NCBI RefSeq assembly: GCF_019904295.1
Contig: NZ_CP065359.1
Location: forward strand, 2,257,001-2,321,000
Source of the DNA: Ruegeria sp. SCSIO 43209
GTDB taxonomy: Bacteria; Pseudomonadota; Alphaproteobacteria; Rhodobacterales; Rhodobacteraceae
Direction of reading: 5' to 3'
DNA length: 64,000 bases
The first letter of the stretch is position 1, and each line of letters starts with the position of its first letter. This document shows positions 1-9,506 of the stretch, in pieces. Made by a program: the position numbers and the translations under genes. The notes beneath the pieces were generated by a model. It was not told the DNA's origin. It did not search any database and saw nothing but the letters and a program-made list of their open reading frames with translations.

Positions 1-1082
1 GCAGCCTCCTCGATTTCGAGCATCAGGTCCGGGCGGATCACGCCGCCAATTGCCGGAATCTCGGCCCCACCACCCAATTGCCTGGTCAGCGCATCATAGC
101 GCCCGCCGGTCGCAACCGGTGGCAGATCAGGGCGGCCTTCGGCGTAAAAGCCGAATACAAACCCGTCGTAATACTCCATCGAGGTCCTGCCATAAGACGC
201 CTCAAAATCCAGTGTATCCACATCCACGCCCCGCGCCTGCAGGGCTGCGATACGAGCTTCCAAACGATCCAAAGCAGATGTGATCTGTGGCAGATCAACC
301 GCAATGTCACGCAGTTGTTCCAGCGCGAAAGGCATGGTTTCGCGCACGTTAAGCAGCGTCTCCAAACCGGCCAGTTCATTGTCCGAGATCGGCGGCGCAG
401 CGCGGTCTTCGCGCAGGGCTTCAATCCGGTCGAGGATTTCCGGCGCGCGGCGTTTACCGATCATGGGCACGTCAATCGCCAATGGGTCAGCTGCGTCTAG
501 CAGAGCATCGCGACCCTCAAGGCCCGCTTTGCGCCCGGCGTATCGGTCCAGCAGAACGCGGAACCGGCGAGGCCGCCAGAGATGTCGCATCAGCGCGGCC
601 TTACGACGGCTAGTGGTCTTGAGCCCCCCGACAGCGGCGATCAGAATACCGATATCACCTGTCGCTGCCCGCAAAGGCAGCCCGCGCAATTGCAGGGCAA
701 ATAACGAAAATACCTCGGCATCGGCTCCGGCGGGGTCTTCGCGATCAAATACTTCGTAGCCGACTTGGATATACTCATTAGCACGATCCGGATCGTGTTC
801 CTGACGGCGGAACACTTCGCCGGAATAGGTGTATCTTGCTGGTTCAGCCCCATCGGACATGTGCATCTGTACCACCGGCAGGGTGAAATCCGGGCGCAGC
901 ATCTGCTCACCCCGCAGCGCGTCCGAGGTCACGTAAGCACGGGCGCGGATATCTTCTCCATAGAGGTCCAGCAGCGTCCCGGCTGGCTGCAGCAGAGGCG
1001 TATCAACCACCTGCGCGCCCGCCGCCTCGAACCGGACACGCATCATGGCGGCGCGGGCCTGTATTTGGGAACGGTTCGGCAT
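1..1082 (-). CDS. hisZ: ATP phosphoribosyltransferase regulatory subunit (partial, 3' end outside window)
   Basis: HisZ is a catalytically dead relative of histidyl-tRNA synthetase that binds the short form of HisG and makes the first step of histidine synthesis allosterically regulated. The frame is open from an ATG at 1082 to the window edge (about 360 codons). Readable class II synthetase-like pieces include LRPDFTLPVVQ near residue 65 and GGRYDALTRQLGGG near the visible C-terminus. The start lies 3 nt after the hisS stop, so the two are very probably co-transcribed; in Rhodobacterales a short hisG usually follows, which would lie outside this window. The stop codon is not seen. The assignment rests on the synthetase-like fold lacking a full hisS-type C-terminal anticodon domain and on its neighbour. 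Confidence 0.9.
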   Translation of the reverse strand, partial: MPNRSQIQARAAMMRVRFEAAGAQVVDTPLLQPAGTLLDLYGEDIRARAYVTSDALRGEQMLRPDFTLPVVQMHMSDGAEPARYTYSGEVFRRQEHDPDRANEYIQVGYEVFDREDPAGADAEVFSLFALQLRGLPLRAATGDIGILIAAVGGLKTTSRRKAALMRHLWRPRRFRVLLDRYAGRKAGLEGRDALLDAADPLAIDVPMIGKRRAPEILDRIEALREDRAAPPISDNELAGLETLLNVRETMPFALEQLRDIAVDLPQITSALDRLEARIAALQARGVDVDTLDFEASYGRTSMEYYDGFVFGFYAEGRPDLPPVATGGRYDALTRQLGGGAEIPAIGGVIRPDLMLEIEEA

Positions 1083-1085
1083 GGG

Positions 1086-2585
1086 TCAGTCCTGATTGTC
1101 CAGAATCTCGCGCACCTTAGCGACCAGATCGCCGCGGGGCACTTCGAACTGGCTGGGCCGTTCTTTCCATTCCTCAAGCGTGGCGCTTTCGGCAATCTTG
1201 GCGCCAAGAATCAGGTCCTTGATCTGTACGATCCCATTTGCCTTTTCGTCACCGCCTTCGATCACCGCAATTGGAGAGTTCCGCTTGTCCGCATATTTCA
1301 GTTGGTTGCCAAAGTTCTTGGGGTTGCCCAAGTAGACCTCGGCTCGGATACCGGCATTGCGCAGTTCTGCCACCATCGCCTGATAGTCCACCATGCGATC
1401 GCGGTCCATCACGGTCACAACCACTGGGCCGGTGGCCTGCGCCGCGATCCGCCCCTTTTCACGCAAAGCGGCCAATAATCGGTCAACACCGATGGAGATG
1501 CCGGTCGCGGGTACTTCCTGTCCGGTAAACCGCTTGACCAGATCATCATAGCGACCACCACCCGAGACCGACCCGAATTGCCGCTTGCGGCCCTTCTCGT
1601 CGTATATTTCGAAGGTCAGTTCGGCCTCATAGACCGGCCCGGTGTAATAGCCGAGGCCACGCACGACCGAAGGATCAATCTCGATCCGGTCCGAACCATA
1701 CCCGCCTGCATCCAGCAGCGCACCAATCTGCTCCAACTCAGCGATCCCGTCCGCACCGATCTTGCTGTCACCCACAGCGGCGCGCAGGTTGGCCAGCGTT
1801 CCGGCGGTATCTGCAGCTTTAGAAGTCAGGAAGGCAATCACCGGCTCGGCCTGATCACCGCTAAGACCAACACCATCGATAAAAGCGCCAGAGGCATCCA
1901 ATCGGCCTTTGGTCAAAAGCTCACGCACACCAGCCTCGCCCACCTTGTCGAACTTGTCGATCGTGCGCAGAACATTATCTCGGGCGGCGGCGTCTTCACC
2001 CAAACCCATCGCTTCGAGCACACCATTCAGAACCTTACGGTTGTTGACCCGCACCAGATAGTCACCGCGCGGGATTCCAACGGTTTCCAGCGTGTCCGAC
2101 AGCATGGCGCAAATCTCGGCATCCGCAGCCATTGAGGCCGTGCCCACCGTATCCGCATCGCACTGATAAAACTGACGATACCGTCCCGGCCCCGGCTTCT
2201 CGTTCCGCCAGACCGGACCCATCGCATAGCGGCGATAAGGCGTCGGCAGGTCGTTGCGGTGCTGCGCATAGACGCGGGCCAGAGGCGCAGTTAGGTCATA
2301 GCGCAGGGCCATCCAGTCGCCCCCGGAACCTTTTGAGCCGCCTTCGTCAAATTCCTGCCATGCAAATACGCCCTCGTTCGGGCGGTCCACGTCGGGCAGG
2401 AACTTGCCCAACGCCTCAACCGTTTCAACCGCGCTGCTTTCCAAGGCATCGAACCCGTAACGATGATAGACACCCGCAATCGTCCGCAGCATCTCGGTGC
2501 GCTGCGTGACTTCCTCGCCGAAATAGTCACGGAACCCTTTCGGCGTTACGGCCTTGGGGCGGGGCTGTTTCTTGGGCTTGGCCAT
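1086..2585 (-). CDS. hisS: Histidyl-tRNA synthetase
   Basis: Charges tRNA-His with histidine in the cytoplasm. The 499-aa product has the class II catalytic core: motif 2 region [13 protein letters not shown] (about residues 92-104) followed by the arginine-rich loop [16 protein letters not shown], the histidine-specific [14 protein letters not shown] segment, and motif 3 [15 protein letters not shown] with [12 protein letters not shown]-terminal anticodon-binding domain follows (VVVTVMDRD onward). Length is within the longer alphaproteobacterial range. It lies just upstream of hisZ with a 3-nt gap. The ATG at 2585 follows a G-rich, plausible ribosome site (CAAGGACGCCCCAC). No oddities seen. 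Confidence 0.96.
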   Translation of the reverse strand: MAKPKKQPRPKAVTPKGFRDYFGEEVTQRTEMLRTIAGVYHRYGFDALESSAVETVEALGKFLPDVDRPNEGVFAWQEFDEGGSKGSGGDWMALRYDLTAPLARVYAQHRNDLPTPYRRYAMGPVWRNEKPGPGRYRQFYQCDADTVGTASMAADAEICAMLSDTLETVGIPRGDYLVRVNNRKVLNGVLEAMGLGEDAAARDNVLRTIDKFDKVGEAGVRELLTKGRLDASGAFIDGVGLSGDQAEPVIAFLTSKAADTAGTLANLRAAVGDSKIGADGIAELEQIGALLDAGGYGSDRIEIDPSVVRGLGYYTGPVYEAELTFEIYDEKGRKRQFGSVSGGGRYDDLVKRFTGQEVPATGISIGVDRLLAALREKGRIAAQATGPVVVTVMDRDRMVDYQAMVAELRNAGIRAEVYLGNPKNFGNQLKYADKRNSPIAVIEGGDEKANGIVQIKDLILGAKIAESATLEEWKERPSQFEVPRGDLVAKVREILDNQD

Positions 2586-2710
2586 GTGGGGCGTCCTTGG
2601 GATTTAGTGTTCCGCGCGCGGTCTATCCCATGGCCCGCATCGGAGCAAGGCGGGGTTTCTCTGGTCAGGGCGTCACAGGGTCGCTATGAGACGCCTATAA
2701 GGAGAGCCCC

Positions 2711-2905
2711 ATGCAGCATCTGGAAGAGCAGATCGCCCATCTGACCCGCACGGTCGAAGAGCTGAACTCGGTCGTCACAAACCAACAGAACGAGATCGAC
2801 CGCCTGACCCGCCGCGTCGAGATGTTGCTGCAGCGTGAAGCAGAACGCGCGCAAGAAGGTTCAGGCGGCGTTGTGTTCGGAGACGAACGCCCGCCGCATT
2901 ATTGA
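2711..2905 (+). CDS. slyX: SlyX family protein
   Basis: Short 64-aa protein of unknown biochemical role. It begins with a single heptad-rich coiled coil (LEEQIAHLTRTVEELN, continuing through IDRLTRRVEMLLQR) and ends in the family's typical acidic/aromatic tail ERPPHY. Length matches SlyX. The ATG at 2711 is preceded by AAGGAGAGCCCC, a good ribosome site. It is divergent from hisS and separated from the next plus-strand gene by only 10 nt. Function is not known for the family; the name is structural. Confidence 0.88.
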   Translation: MQHLEEQIAHLTRTVEELNSVVTNQQNEIDRLTRRVEMLLQREAERAQEGSGGVVFGDERPPHY

Positions 2906-2915
2906 GGGCAAGCTG

Positions 2916-3605
2916 ATGGCGAGTGAGGACAGCAACGCGCAATGCGTGTGGATTGCTACGACGGTGAACAATATCAACGTCATAGAGGGTGTATCGCGCA
3001 GAGAATACACAGACAATTGGCGGAAAAAACAATCTGCCGAAGACGTCGAATGGTCGAAGAGCATCCTCCGTCAAGCCGCTCAAAGCTGGAAACGCGGTGA
3101 TCTGCTGACCAAAGAACAGGTTGGTAGCGTTTATCATTACAATTCTAAAGCCGAGTATTATACGGCTCCATTCATCAATGGCGGTGGCAAGCCTATGGTT
3201 TCCCAATCCGCCAAATCCGTTCTGGAACAGTTCGATCTGGGGGACACGGTATTTCATCCGTTGACGCTGATGGATTCAACTGAAAACCATCTGACCACGT
3301 CCGAGCGGTATTACTTTCTGAACGTGTGCAACAAACGACCCATGGGCAACTACGATGTTTTGGGGCCAGAGGGGGATATCCGTTCGCCGTTAAATAACAT
3401 CGGCAACGGAATCTGCTACCTTCCTAGAAGCAATCAGGAATCTAAACTGGTAGTCATACCTGTAGCGCTTGATGGACCGGACATCTGGCTGGACCCGAAA
3501 GTTCCGAACCTTCTCTTTTTGTCCGACCGTCTCGTCTCAGGCCTGAAAGACGCCCAAATGGACAGAGGCTGGGGCCTTGTGCGTTGTCCAGTGGGCAGGC
3601 TTTAG
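2916..3605 (+). CDS. Imm11/DUF1629-like protein (possible orphan immunity protein)
   Basis: A 229-aa cytoplasmic protein without signal peptide. I chose the ATG at 2916 because GAGGGCAAGCTG precedes it; the frame stays open upstream to 2835, but that part overlaps slyX. The C-terminal third reads as DUF1629/Imm11-like: KVPNLLFLSDRLVSGLKDAQM then RGWGLVRCPVGRL, where the family typically ends in a serine-aspartate helix and a short hydrophobic strand. Imm11 members are predicted immunity proteins of polymorphic toxin systems, but no toxin gene adjoins it here. Codon use is less GC-rich than that of slyX, suggesting later arrival. Family call is moderate; a true immunity role is only inferred. 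Confidence 0.5.
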   Translation: MASEDSNAQCVWIATTVNNINVIEGVSRREYTDNWRKKQSAEDVEWSKSILRQAAQSWKRGDLLTKEQVGSVYHYNSKAEYYTAPFINGGGKPMVSQSAKSVLEQFDLGDTVFHPLTLMDSTENHLTTSERYYFLNVCNKRPMGNYDVLGPEGDIRSPLNNIGNGICYLPRSNQESKLVVIPVALDGPDIWLDPKVPNLLFLSDRLVSGLKDAQMDRGWGLVRCPVGRL

Positions 3606-3628
3606 CGCTCGCAAGACCAAGCGCTCGC

Positions 3629-4000
3629 TTACAACCCCAGCGTCGACTTCACTGCATTGTCGACCACCCCGCCCAGAAGGGCGTTCTTATCTGCGGCACA
3701 ACCTTCAGACAGCGCGGCGATGAAGGCTTCGCGCAGTTGGGCCTTTTCCTCGTCAGAGGCTGCATGATCCTCGATATTGATCTGGCGGTTGTAAAGTGAC
3801 AGGGCCGTCATCTTTCCTACGACTTCGACAACAAAGGCTTCGTCCCCGTCGGCCTCTTCGGCGATCGAGGCGCATGTATAGTGCATCATAGGCAGGACGT
3901 CTTGCACCATCTGCTCAGCAGCCTCATCCGCGAAAGCAAACGTCGGAATAACAAACAGCATGGCGCAGAAGGAAGATTTGATGGGATTTTTCAACATCAT
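3629..4000 (-). CDS. Small exported protein of unknown function
   Basis: I do not recognise a family. The product (about 123 aa) has a signal peptide (LKNPIKSSFCAMLFVIPTFAFA then DEAAEQ) and a mature part rich in acidic helices with two cysteines (YTCAS and SEGCAAD) that could form a disulfide in the periplasm. I prefer the ATG at 4000 with GGAAG five bases upstream; a GTG at 4006 overlaps the previous gene's stop (GTGA). It directly follows the glycine-zipper gene on the same strand, so the two are probably translated from one message. It ends 23 nt from the convergent gene at 3605. Confidence 0.7.
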   Translation of the reverse strand: MMLKNPIKSSFCAMLFVIPTFAFADEAAEQMVQDVLPMMHYTCASIAEEADGDEAFVVEVVGKMTALSLYNRQINIEDHAASDEEKAQLREAFIAALSEGCAADKNALLGGVVDNAVKSTLGL

Positions 4001-4002
4001 GA

Positions 4003-4215
4003 TCACTTCCAGTTATGTCCGATAATCGCACCGGCCACCCCACCGACCGCAGCCCCTTTACCATCGCCTACCAGCGCGCCAACGCCCGCGCCGACCAAGG
4101 CCCCGGTAAGAGTGTTTTTCTTCTTTTTGTCGTCTGCATGTACCGCAGTGGCCAATGCCAGTGAACATGCCGCGGCGAGTGTAAATATCCTGAAAACATT
4201 GCCTGAACTTGCCAT
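4003..4215 (-). CDS. Small glycine-zipper exported protein
   Basis: A 70-aa protein with a signal peptide (IFTLAAACSLALATAVHA, cut before DDKKKK) followed by a glycine zipper: GALVGAGVGALVGDGKGAAVGG and AGAIIGHNW. Such repeats pack helices in membranes and are found in OsmB/YMGG-like envelope proteins. The ATG at 4215 has a strong AGGAGGG site seven bases upstream. It is the first gene of a two-gene unit with the exported protein downstream, and lies 86 nt after the dnaE stop. Precise role unknown; envelope association is inferred from the signal and zipper. Confidence 0.78.
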   Translation of the reverse strand: MASSGNVFRIFTLAAACSLALATAVHADDKKKKNTLTGALVGAGVGALVGDGKGAAVGGVAGAIIGHNWK

Positions 4216-4301
4216 TTCGGAACCCTCCTGTGAAATGACCTTTGAGGATGTTCACCCAGCCTAGCGGGGTCCATCGCGTGTGGCAACATTACGGTTCGGG
4301 A

Positions 4302-7300
4302 TCAGATTTCTTCGATCTCCGATATCCCCTCGAGCGACTTCAGCGCGCCTTTGATTTCTGGGTTGATCGGAAATTCCCGGCCCAGATCCATCTCGACCTC
4401 GCCTGGCAGTCCGGGATCGAACAGACAAACATAAACAGGTCCCTTGGCCACCCTTTTAGCTGAAGCCTCTGCGCCTTCCAGTACCGTGGCCATGTTCGGC
4501 AAAACCTTCGAATCCTCGACAAACACACGCAAACCCGTTGCACCCGCATCGGCCACAACTGTATCAACCGGACCAACGGAACGGCCCAGCAGTTTCAGCT
4601 GATCGGCCTCCATGGTCGCTTCGGCCGTCAGTACCACCTGTGCGCCGGTTTCCAGAAACTCTCGGGATTTCTCCAGTGTTTCCGAGAATAACGTGACCTC
4701 GAATGCTCCGGTGGGGTCAGAGAGCTGGGCAAATGCGAACCGATTGCCGCGCGCTGATTTCCTTTCTTGCCGTCCGGCAACGACGCCTGCCATCTTGGCA
4801 ATAAATGGGCCAGCGCGCGCCTTTTCAGTCACCTGATCCAGTGTCAGCACCTGTTTGCGCTTCAGGGCCGGCATATAGTCATCCAGCGGATGGCCAGACA
4901 GGTAGAATCCGATGGCCTTGAATTCCTCGCTCAGGCGTTCGGCAGGTAGCCAATCAGGCGAAGGGGACAGACGCGGTTCGGGCAGGTCATCGCCTGCCTC
5001 GCCAAACAGGGACACTTGGTTCGAATTCTTCTGCTCGTGAATCGCCGCCGAATACTGAACCAACGGATCAAGGCTTTCGAACACACGGCGACGATTTTTA
5101 TCGAGCTCGTCAAAGGCACCGGCGCGAGCCAGCATCTCAAGCGGGCGTTTGCCGACCTTCTTCAGGTCAACACGGCGGGCGAAGTCGAACAGGTTTACGA
5201 AAGGCTTTTCGCCACGCCCCTCAACCACAAGATTCATTGCCTCGACGCCTACGTTCTTGAGCGCGCCCAGCGCATAGACCAAATGCCCATCGGCCACATC
5301 AAAGGTCGCTTGGGATCGATTTACGCACGGCGGAACATAGGGCAGCTGCAGCCCCTTGCGGACTTCCTCAAAATAGATCGCGAGCTTGTCGGTCAGATGG
5401 ATATCGCAGTTCATGACACCTGCCATGAACTCGACCGGGTGGTTCGCCTTTAGCCAGCCGGTTTGATAGCTGACCACCGCATAGGCGGCGGCGTGGGATT
5501 TGTTGAAGCCATAGTTGGCGAACTTGTCCAGCAGGTTCCAGACTTCGGTCGCCTTGGCCTCATCCACATTGTTTTCGGCAGCACCTTTGAGGAACTTGGG
5601 CCGCTCTGCATCCATCGCCTCCTGAATTTTCTTACCCATCGCGCGGCGCAGCAGGTCCGCGCCCCCAAGGCTGTAACCCGCCATTTCCTGCGCGATCTGC
5701 ATCACCTGTTCCTGATAGACGATGATGCCCTGCGTCTCATCCAAGATATGGTCGATGGACGGGTGCAGCGTGTCGCGTTCGCTAAGCTTGTTCTTGACTT
5801 CGCAGAACTTCGGGATGTTCTCCATCGGGCCGGGTCGATAAAGCGCGACGAGGGCGATGATATCCTCGATACAATCCGGCTTCATCCGCTTGAGCGCATC
5901 CATCATGCCCGAGGATTCAACCTGGAACACCGCCACCGTCTTGGCCGCCGAATAGAGTTTGTACGTCGCCTCGTCATCCAGCGGGATGGCGTTGATCTGA
6001 TTTGTTGCCCCTTCGGCGGGTTCATAGAGTTCCGTGCCATCGGGAGCTATGTGAAGGTCACGCCCTGACTTAAAGATCAAATCCATCGCGTTCTGGATCA
6101 CGGTCAGTGTTTTCAGACCCAGGAAATCGAACTTTACAAGCCCGGCCTGTTCAACCCATTTCATGTTGAATTGGGTCGCAGGCATGTCCGAACGCGGGTC
6201 CTGGTATATTGGAACCAGTGCATCCAGCGGCCGGTCTCCGATCACCACGCCGGCAGCGTGTGTCGAGGCGTTGCGCAGCAGCCCCTCGACTTGCTGGCCA
6301 TATGTGAGCAGACGGTCCACGACCTCTTCATTGCGTGCCTCTTCCCTCAGGCGCGGCTCATCCTTCAGTGCCTTTTCGATGGAAACGGGTTTGACGCCTT
6401 CGACTGGGATCATCTTGGACAGGCGATCAACCTGCCCGTATGGCATCTGCAATACACGCCCAATATCGCGCACAGCCGCCTTCGACAGCAAGGCACCGAA
6501 GGTGATGATCTGCCCCACTTTGTCGCGCCCGTATTTCTGCTGCACGTAGCGGATAACCTCTTCACGGCGATCCATGCAGAAGTCGATATCGAAGTCGGGC
6601 ATAGAAACCCGCTCGGGGTTCAGAAACCGTTCAAACAGAAGCGAATACCGCAGCGGATCAAGGTCGGTAATTGTCAGCGCATAAGCCACCAGTGATCCCG
6701 CACCCGAGCCTCGCCCCGGACCCACCGGAATGTCATGATCCTTGGCCCATTGGATAAAGTCGGCAACGATCAGGAAATAGCCTGGGAAGCCCATCCCTTC
6801 GATGATGCCAAGTTCGAAATCCAGCCGTTCCTGATATTCTTCAGGTGTCACGGCGTGCGGGATCACGGCCAGACGTTTTTGCAGACCCTCGTTGGCGATG
6901 CGACGCAGTTCGGCGACCTCATCATCTGCAAACTTCGGCAGGATCGGGTCGCGGCGATAAGCCATGAAGGCGCAGCGTTGCGCGATTTCAACCGTATTCT
7001 CGACGGCTTCGGGCAGATCGGCGAACAGCGTCACCATCTCCTGCTGCGACTTGAAATAGTGCTGCGCGGTCAGACGTCGGCGACCGTCCTGCTGGTCGAC
7101 ATAAGCCCCCTCGGCGATACAGATCAGCGCGTCGTGGGCCTCGTACATGTCCGAAGTCGGAAAATAGACGTCATTGGTGGCCACCAGCGGCAGGTTCTTG
7201 TCATACGCCATCTCGACATGACCGCGCTCGGTCAAGCGCTCGGCCTCAGGTTGGCCTCCTTCGCCAGGGTGACGCTGCAACTCAACATAAAGGCGATCCG

Positions 7301-7802
7301 GGAAAATCGCTGACAAACGATCCACCAAAGCCTCGGCAGCAGGGCGCTGACCTTGCTGTAACAGCAACCCTACAGGCCCGTCTGGACCGCCGGTTAAGCA
7401 GATCAAATCATCTGCTCGTTCCGCCAATTCGTCCAAAGTGACCTGCGGCAACTGCCCGCTTTTGTCTACATACAGGCAGGAACTGAGCTTCATCAGATTC
7501 TCATATCCCACCTCGGATTGTGCCAGCAGCACCAGCGGCGCGGGTGCTTTGGGCTTTTCTCCCGGCTGCGCCTGAACGTAACTGAGATCGACCTGACAGC
7601 CCATGATCGGTTGCACACCCGCCCCGCTGGCGGTGACCGAAAACTCTAAGGCCGAGAACATTGAATTGGTATCCGTCACCGCGACGGCGGGCATCTCCAT
7701 CTTCTGGCACAGCTCCGGCAGCTTCTTCAGCCGCACGGCACCTTCCAGCAACGAATATTCAGTGTGAACGCGGAGGTGAATGAATCGGGGGTAACTGCTC
7801 AT
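4302..7802 (-). CDS. dnaE: DNA polymerase III subunit alpha
   Basis: Catalytic subunit of the replicative polymerase. The 1166-aa product starts with the PHP domain (FIHLRVHTEYSLLEGA, about residues 7-22, then VAVTDTNSMFSALEF), followed by the C-family polymerase core with the catalytic aspartates in PDFDIDFCMDRR (about 400) and GPGRGSGAGSLVAYAL just before it. The finger region carries YQEQVMQIAQEMAGYSLGGAD and NKSHAAAYAVVSYQTGWLK. A helix-hairpin-helix part and an OB fold near the C-terminus follow (MAGVVAGRQERKSARGNRFAF). Length is normal for DnaE1. It starts with ATG at 7802; no truncation or frameshift is seen. Confidence 0.97.
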   Translation of the reverse strand: MSSYPRFIHLRVHTEYSLLEGAVRLKKLPELCQKMEMPAVAVTDTNSMFSALEFSVTASGAGVQPIMGCQVDLSYVQAQPGEKPKAPAPLVLLAQSEVGYENLMKLSSCLYVDKSGQLPQVTLDELAERADDLICLTGGPDGPVGLLLQQGQRPAAEALVDRLSAIFPDRLYVELQRHPGEGGQPEAERLTERGHVEMAYDKNLPLVATNDVYFPTSDMYEAHDALICIAEGAYVDQQDGRRRLTAQHYFKSQQEMVTLFADLPEAVENTVEIAQRCAFMAYRRDPILPKFADDEVAELRRIANEGLQKRLAVIPHAVTPEEYQERLDFELGIIEGMGFPGYFLIVADFIQWAKDHDIPVGPGRGSGAGSLVAYALTITDLDPLRYSLLFERFLNPERVSMPDFDIDFCMDRREEVIRYVQQKYGRDKVGQIITFGALLSKAAVRDIGRVLQMPYGQVDRLSKMIPVEGVKPVSIEKALKDEPRLREEARNEEVVDRLLTYGQQVEGLLRNASTHAAGVVIGDRPLDALVPIYQDPRSDMPATQFNMKWVEQAGLVKFDFLGLKTLTVIQNAMDLIFKSGRDLHIAPDGTELYEPAEGATNQINAIPLDDEATYKLYSAAKTVAVFQVESSGMMDALKRMKPDCIEDIIALVALYRPGPMENIPKFCEVKNKLSERDTLHPSIDHILDETQGIIVYQEQVMQIAQEMAGYSLGGADLLRRAMGKKIQEAMDAERPKFLKGAAENNVDEAKATEVWNLLDKFANYGFNKSHAAAYAVVSYQTGWLKANHPVEFMAGVMNCDIHLTDKLAIYFEEVRKGLQLPYVPPCVNRSQATFDVADGHLVYALGALKNVGVEAMNLVVEGRGEKPFVNLFDFARRVDLKKVGKRPLEMLARAGAFDELDKNRRRVFESLDPLVQYSAAIHEQKNSNQVSLFGEAGDDLPEPRLSPSPDWLPAERLSEEFKAIGFYLSGHPLDDYMPALKRKQVLTLDQVTEKARAGPFIAKMAGVVAGRQERKSARGNRFAFAQLSDPTGAFEVTLFSETLEKSREFLETGAQVVLTAEATMEADQLKLLGRSVGPVDTVVADAGATGLRVFVEDSKVLPNMATVLEGAEASAKRVAKGPVYVCLFDPGLPGEVEMDLGREFPINPEIKGALKSLEGISEIEEI

Positions 7803-8144
7803 ACAGGCTAAGCTATCTCAGCCAGCGACGTTGCAAAAGCGGGAACCGGCACCATCGAATGCCGAAAAAATCATCGGTGATTATTCGGCTTTTTCAGAAG
7901 GTGCTTCGGGCGCAGGAACGCACACCTTCCAAAAAAGTGTTTATTTTCAATTTATTAAGTTTCACACATACACGACAATCATGGGCCGCTCGGGTGCAAT
8001 GGTGTATCATATAGGCAGTTTTTCTTGCCAGATAAGGTGCGCTGTTTCTAACATCTGACGGCAAGCTACCGCCCGCCACTCTTTCTACGTCGCATCGAAG
8101 GAGGGCCGAACGGGCGCAACCGGGTAACGCGACGGGTTTCTCGA
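7803..8144. other. Intergenic region between divergent dnaE and xdhA
   Basis: This 342-bp gap must hold the promoters of dnaE (leftward) and the xdhA unit (rightward). An AT-rich stretch around 7930-7965 (AAAAAAGTGTTTATTTTCAA and neighbours) contrasts with the GC-rich surroundings and is a reasonable place for promoter elements, but I cannot assign -35/-10 boxes. No credible open frame, RNA gene or clear operator was found. Confidence 0.5.
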
Positions 8145-9506
8145 ATGAACATCACGTTTCTTCTGAACGGAGAGACAGTGGAGCTGCCGGATGTCGATCC
8201 GACGGCCACCCTACTGGACTGGCTGCGTGAAGATCGCGGTCTGACAGGCACCAAAGAAGGCTGCAACGAAGGCGATTGCGGCGCGTGCACGGTCATGGTG
8301 ACGGACGAAGACGGTGCAAAAGCTCTGAACTCCTGCATCCTGTTCTTGCCCCAGCTGCATGGCAAAGCGGTTCGTACAGTCGAAGGGGCAAGCGGCCCGG
8401 ATGGCGAAGCACATCCCGTTCAACAGGCAATGGTTGACCTGCACGGTTCGCAATGCGGTTTTTGCACTCCGGGTTTTGTCATGTCGATGGTCGCCAGTCA
8501 TGCGACAGGCGCCACGGATCATGACACCCAGCTTGCCGGAAACCTGTGCCGCTGCACTGGCTATGCACCGATTATTCGCGCCGCGAAAGCGGTCGAGGAC
8601 CGTCCCGTGCCAGTCTGGGTCAAAGACAAGCCACTCGCATCTTCTGCTGCGTCGCGCATGCTGCCTGAATCTTCCGATGAACTGGCAGCTGTATATGTTG
8701 AAAACCCGGATGCCACGCTGGTTGCCGGAGCAACAGATGTCGGCCTGTGGGTGACAAAGCAACTGCGCGACCTGGATCCAGTAATCTTCCTCAACCGTTG
8801 CGATGATCTCAAACAAATCACCATCACCGACGATGAAATTCGCTTTGGCGCAATGGTCGACATGAATCGGATGGGTGAGGCTCTGGCCGATCTTCACCCC
8901 TCTTACGCCGAAATGATCCGTCGCTATGCAAGTGTTCAGGTGCGCCATGCTGCAACGGTGGGCGGCAACATCGCCAATGGCTCGCCCATTGGTGACAACC
9001 CGCCTGCGCTGATTGCTCTGGACGCAACCCTTCATCTGCGCAAAGGCGACACCCGCCGGTCCGTTCCGCTGGAAGAGTTCTTTATCGACTATGGCAAACA
9101 GGACCGCGTTCCCGGTGAATTCGTCGAAGCTGTCAGTTTCCCCCGTCAGCTGGATCGCCTGAAGGCCTATAAACTCAGCAAGCGGTTCGATCAGGACATC
9201 TCGGCCGTCTGCGGGTGTTTCAACATCACCGTCTCGGTCGGCATCGTCACGCAGGCGCGCATCGCGTTCGGCGGCATGGCCGGCATCCCGAAACGGGCAA
9301 CCCATGTCGAGGCCGCATTGGTCGGTAAACCTTGGGCGCGCGAGACGATTGACGCCGCGCTGCCTGCCTTTGCTGACGATTATTCACCACTCACGGACAT
9401 GCGCGCCTCGGCCACCTATCGACTGGAATCCGCCAAAGCGATGCTCGAAAGATACTTCCTGGAAGATCAGGGTGAAGTGACCAATGTGCTGGAGGTATCG
9501 GCATGA
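8145..9506 (+). CDS. xdhA: Xanthine dehydrogenase small subunit (2Fe-2S/FAD)
   Basis: Electron-transfer subunit of xanthine dehydrogenase, which oxidises hypoxanthine and xanthine to uric acid and passes electrons to NAD. The 453-aa protein has a plant-type ferredoxin domain with Cys40, Cys45, Cys48 and Cys64, an all-helical second 2Fe-2S domain ([15 protein letters not shown] and [10 protein letters not shown]), then an FAD domain ([33 protein letters not shown], the FAD-binding loop) and a CO dehydrogenase flavoprotein C-terminal domain. It is the first gene of an eight-gene-scale plus-strand unit and overlaps xdhB by 4 nt (ATGA). Confidence 0.94.
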   Translation: MNITFLLNGETVELPDVDPTATLLDWLREDRGLTGTKEGCNEGDCGACTVMVTDEDGAKALNSCILFLPQLHGKAVRTVEGASGPDGEAHPVQQAMVDLHGSQCGFCTPGFVMSMVASHATGATDHDTQLAGNLCRCTGYAPIIRAAKAVEDRPVPVWVKDKPLASSAASRMLPESSDELAAVYVENPDATLVAGATDVGLWVTKQLRDLDPVIFLNRCDDLKQITITDDEIRFGAMVDMNRMGEALADLHPSYAEMIRRYASVQVRHAATVGGNIANGSPIGDNPPALIALDATLHLRKGDTRRSVPLEEFFIDYGKQDRVPGEFVEAVSFPRQLDRLKAYKLSKRFDQDISAVCGCFNITVSVGIVTQARIAFGGMAGIPKRATHVEAALVGKPWARETIDAALPAFADDYSPLTDMRASATYRLESAKAMLERYFLEDQGEVTNVLEVSA

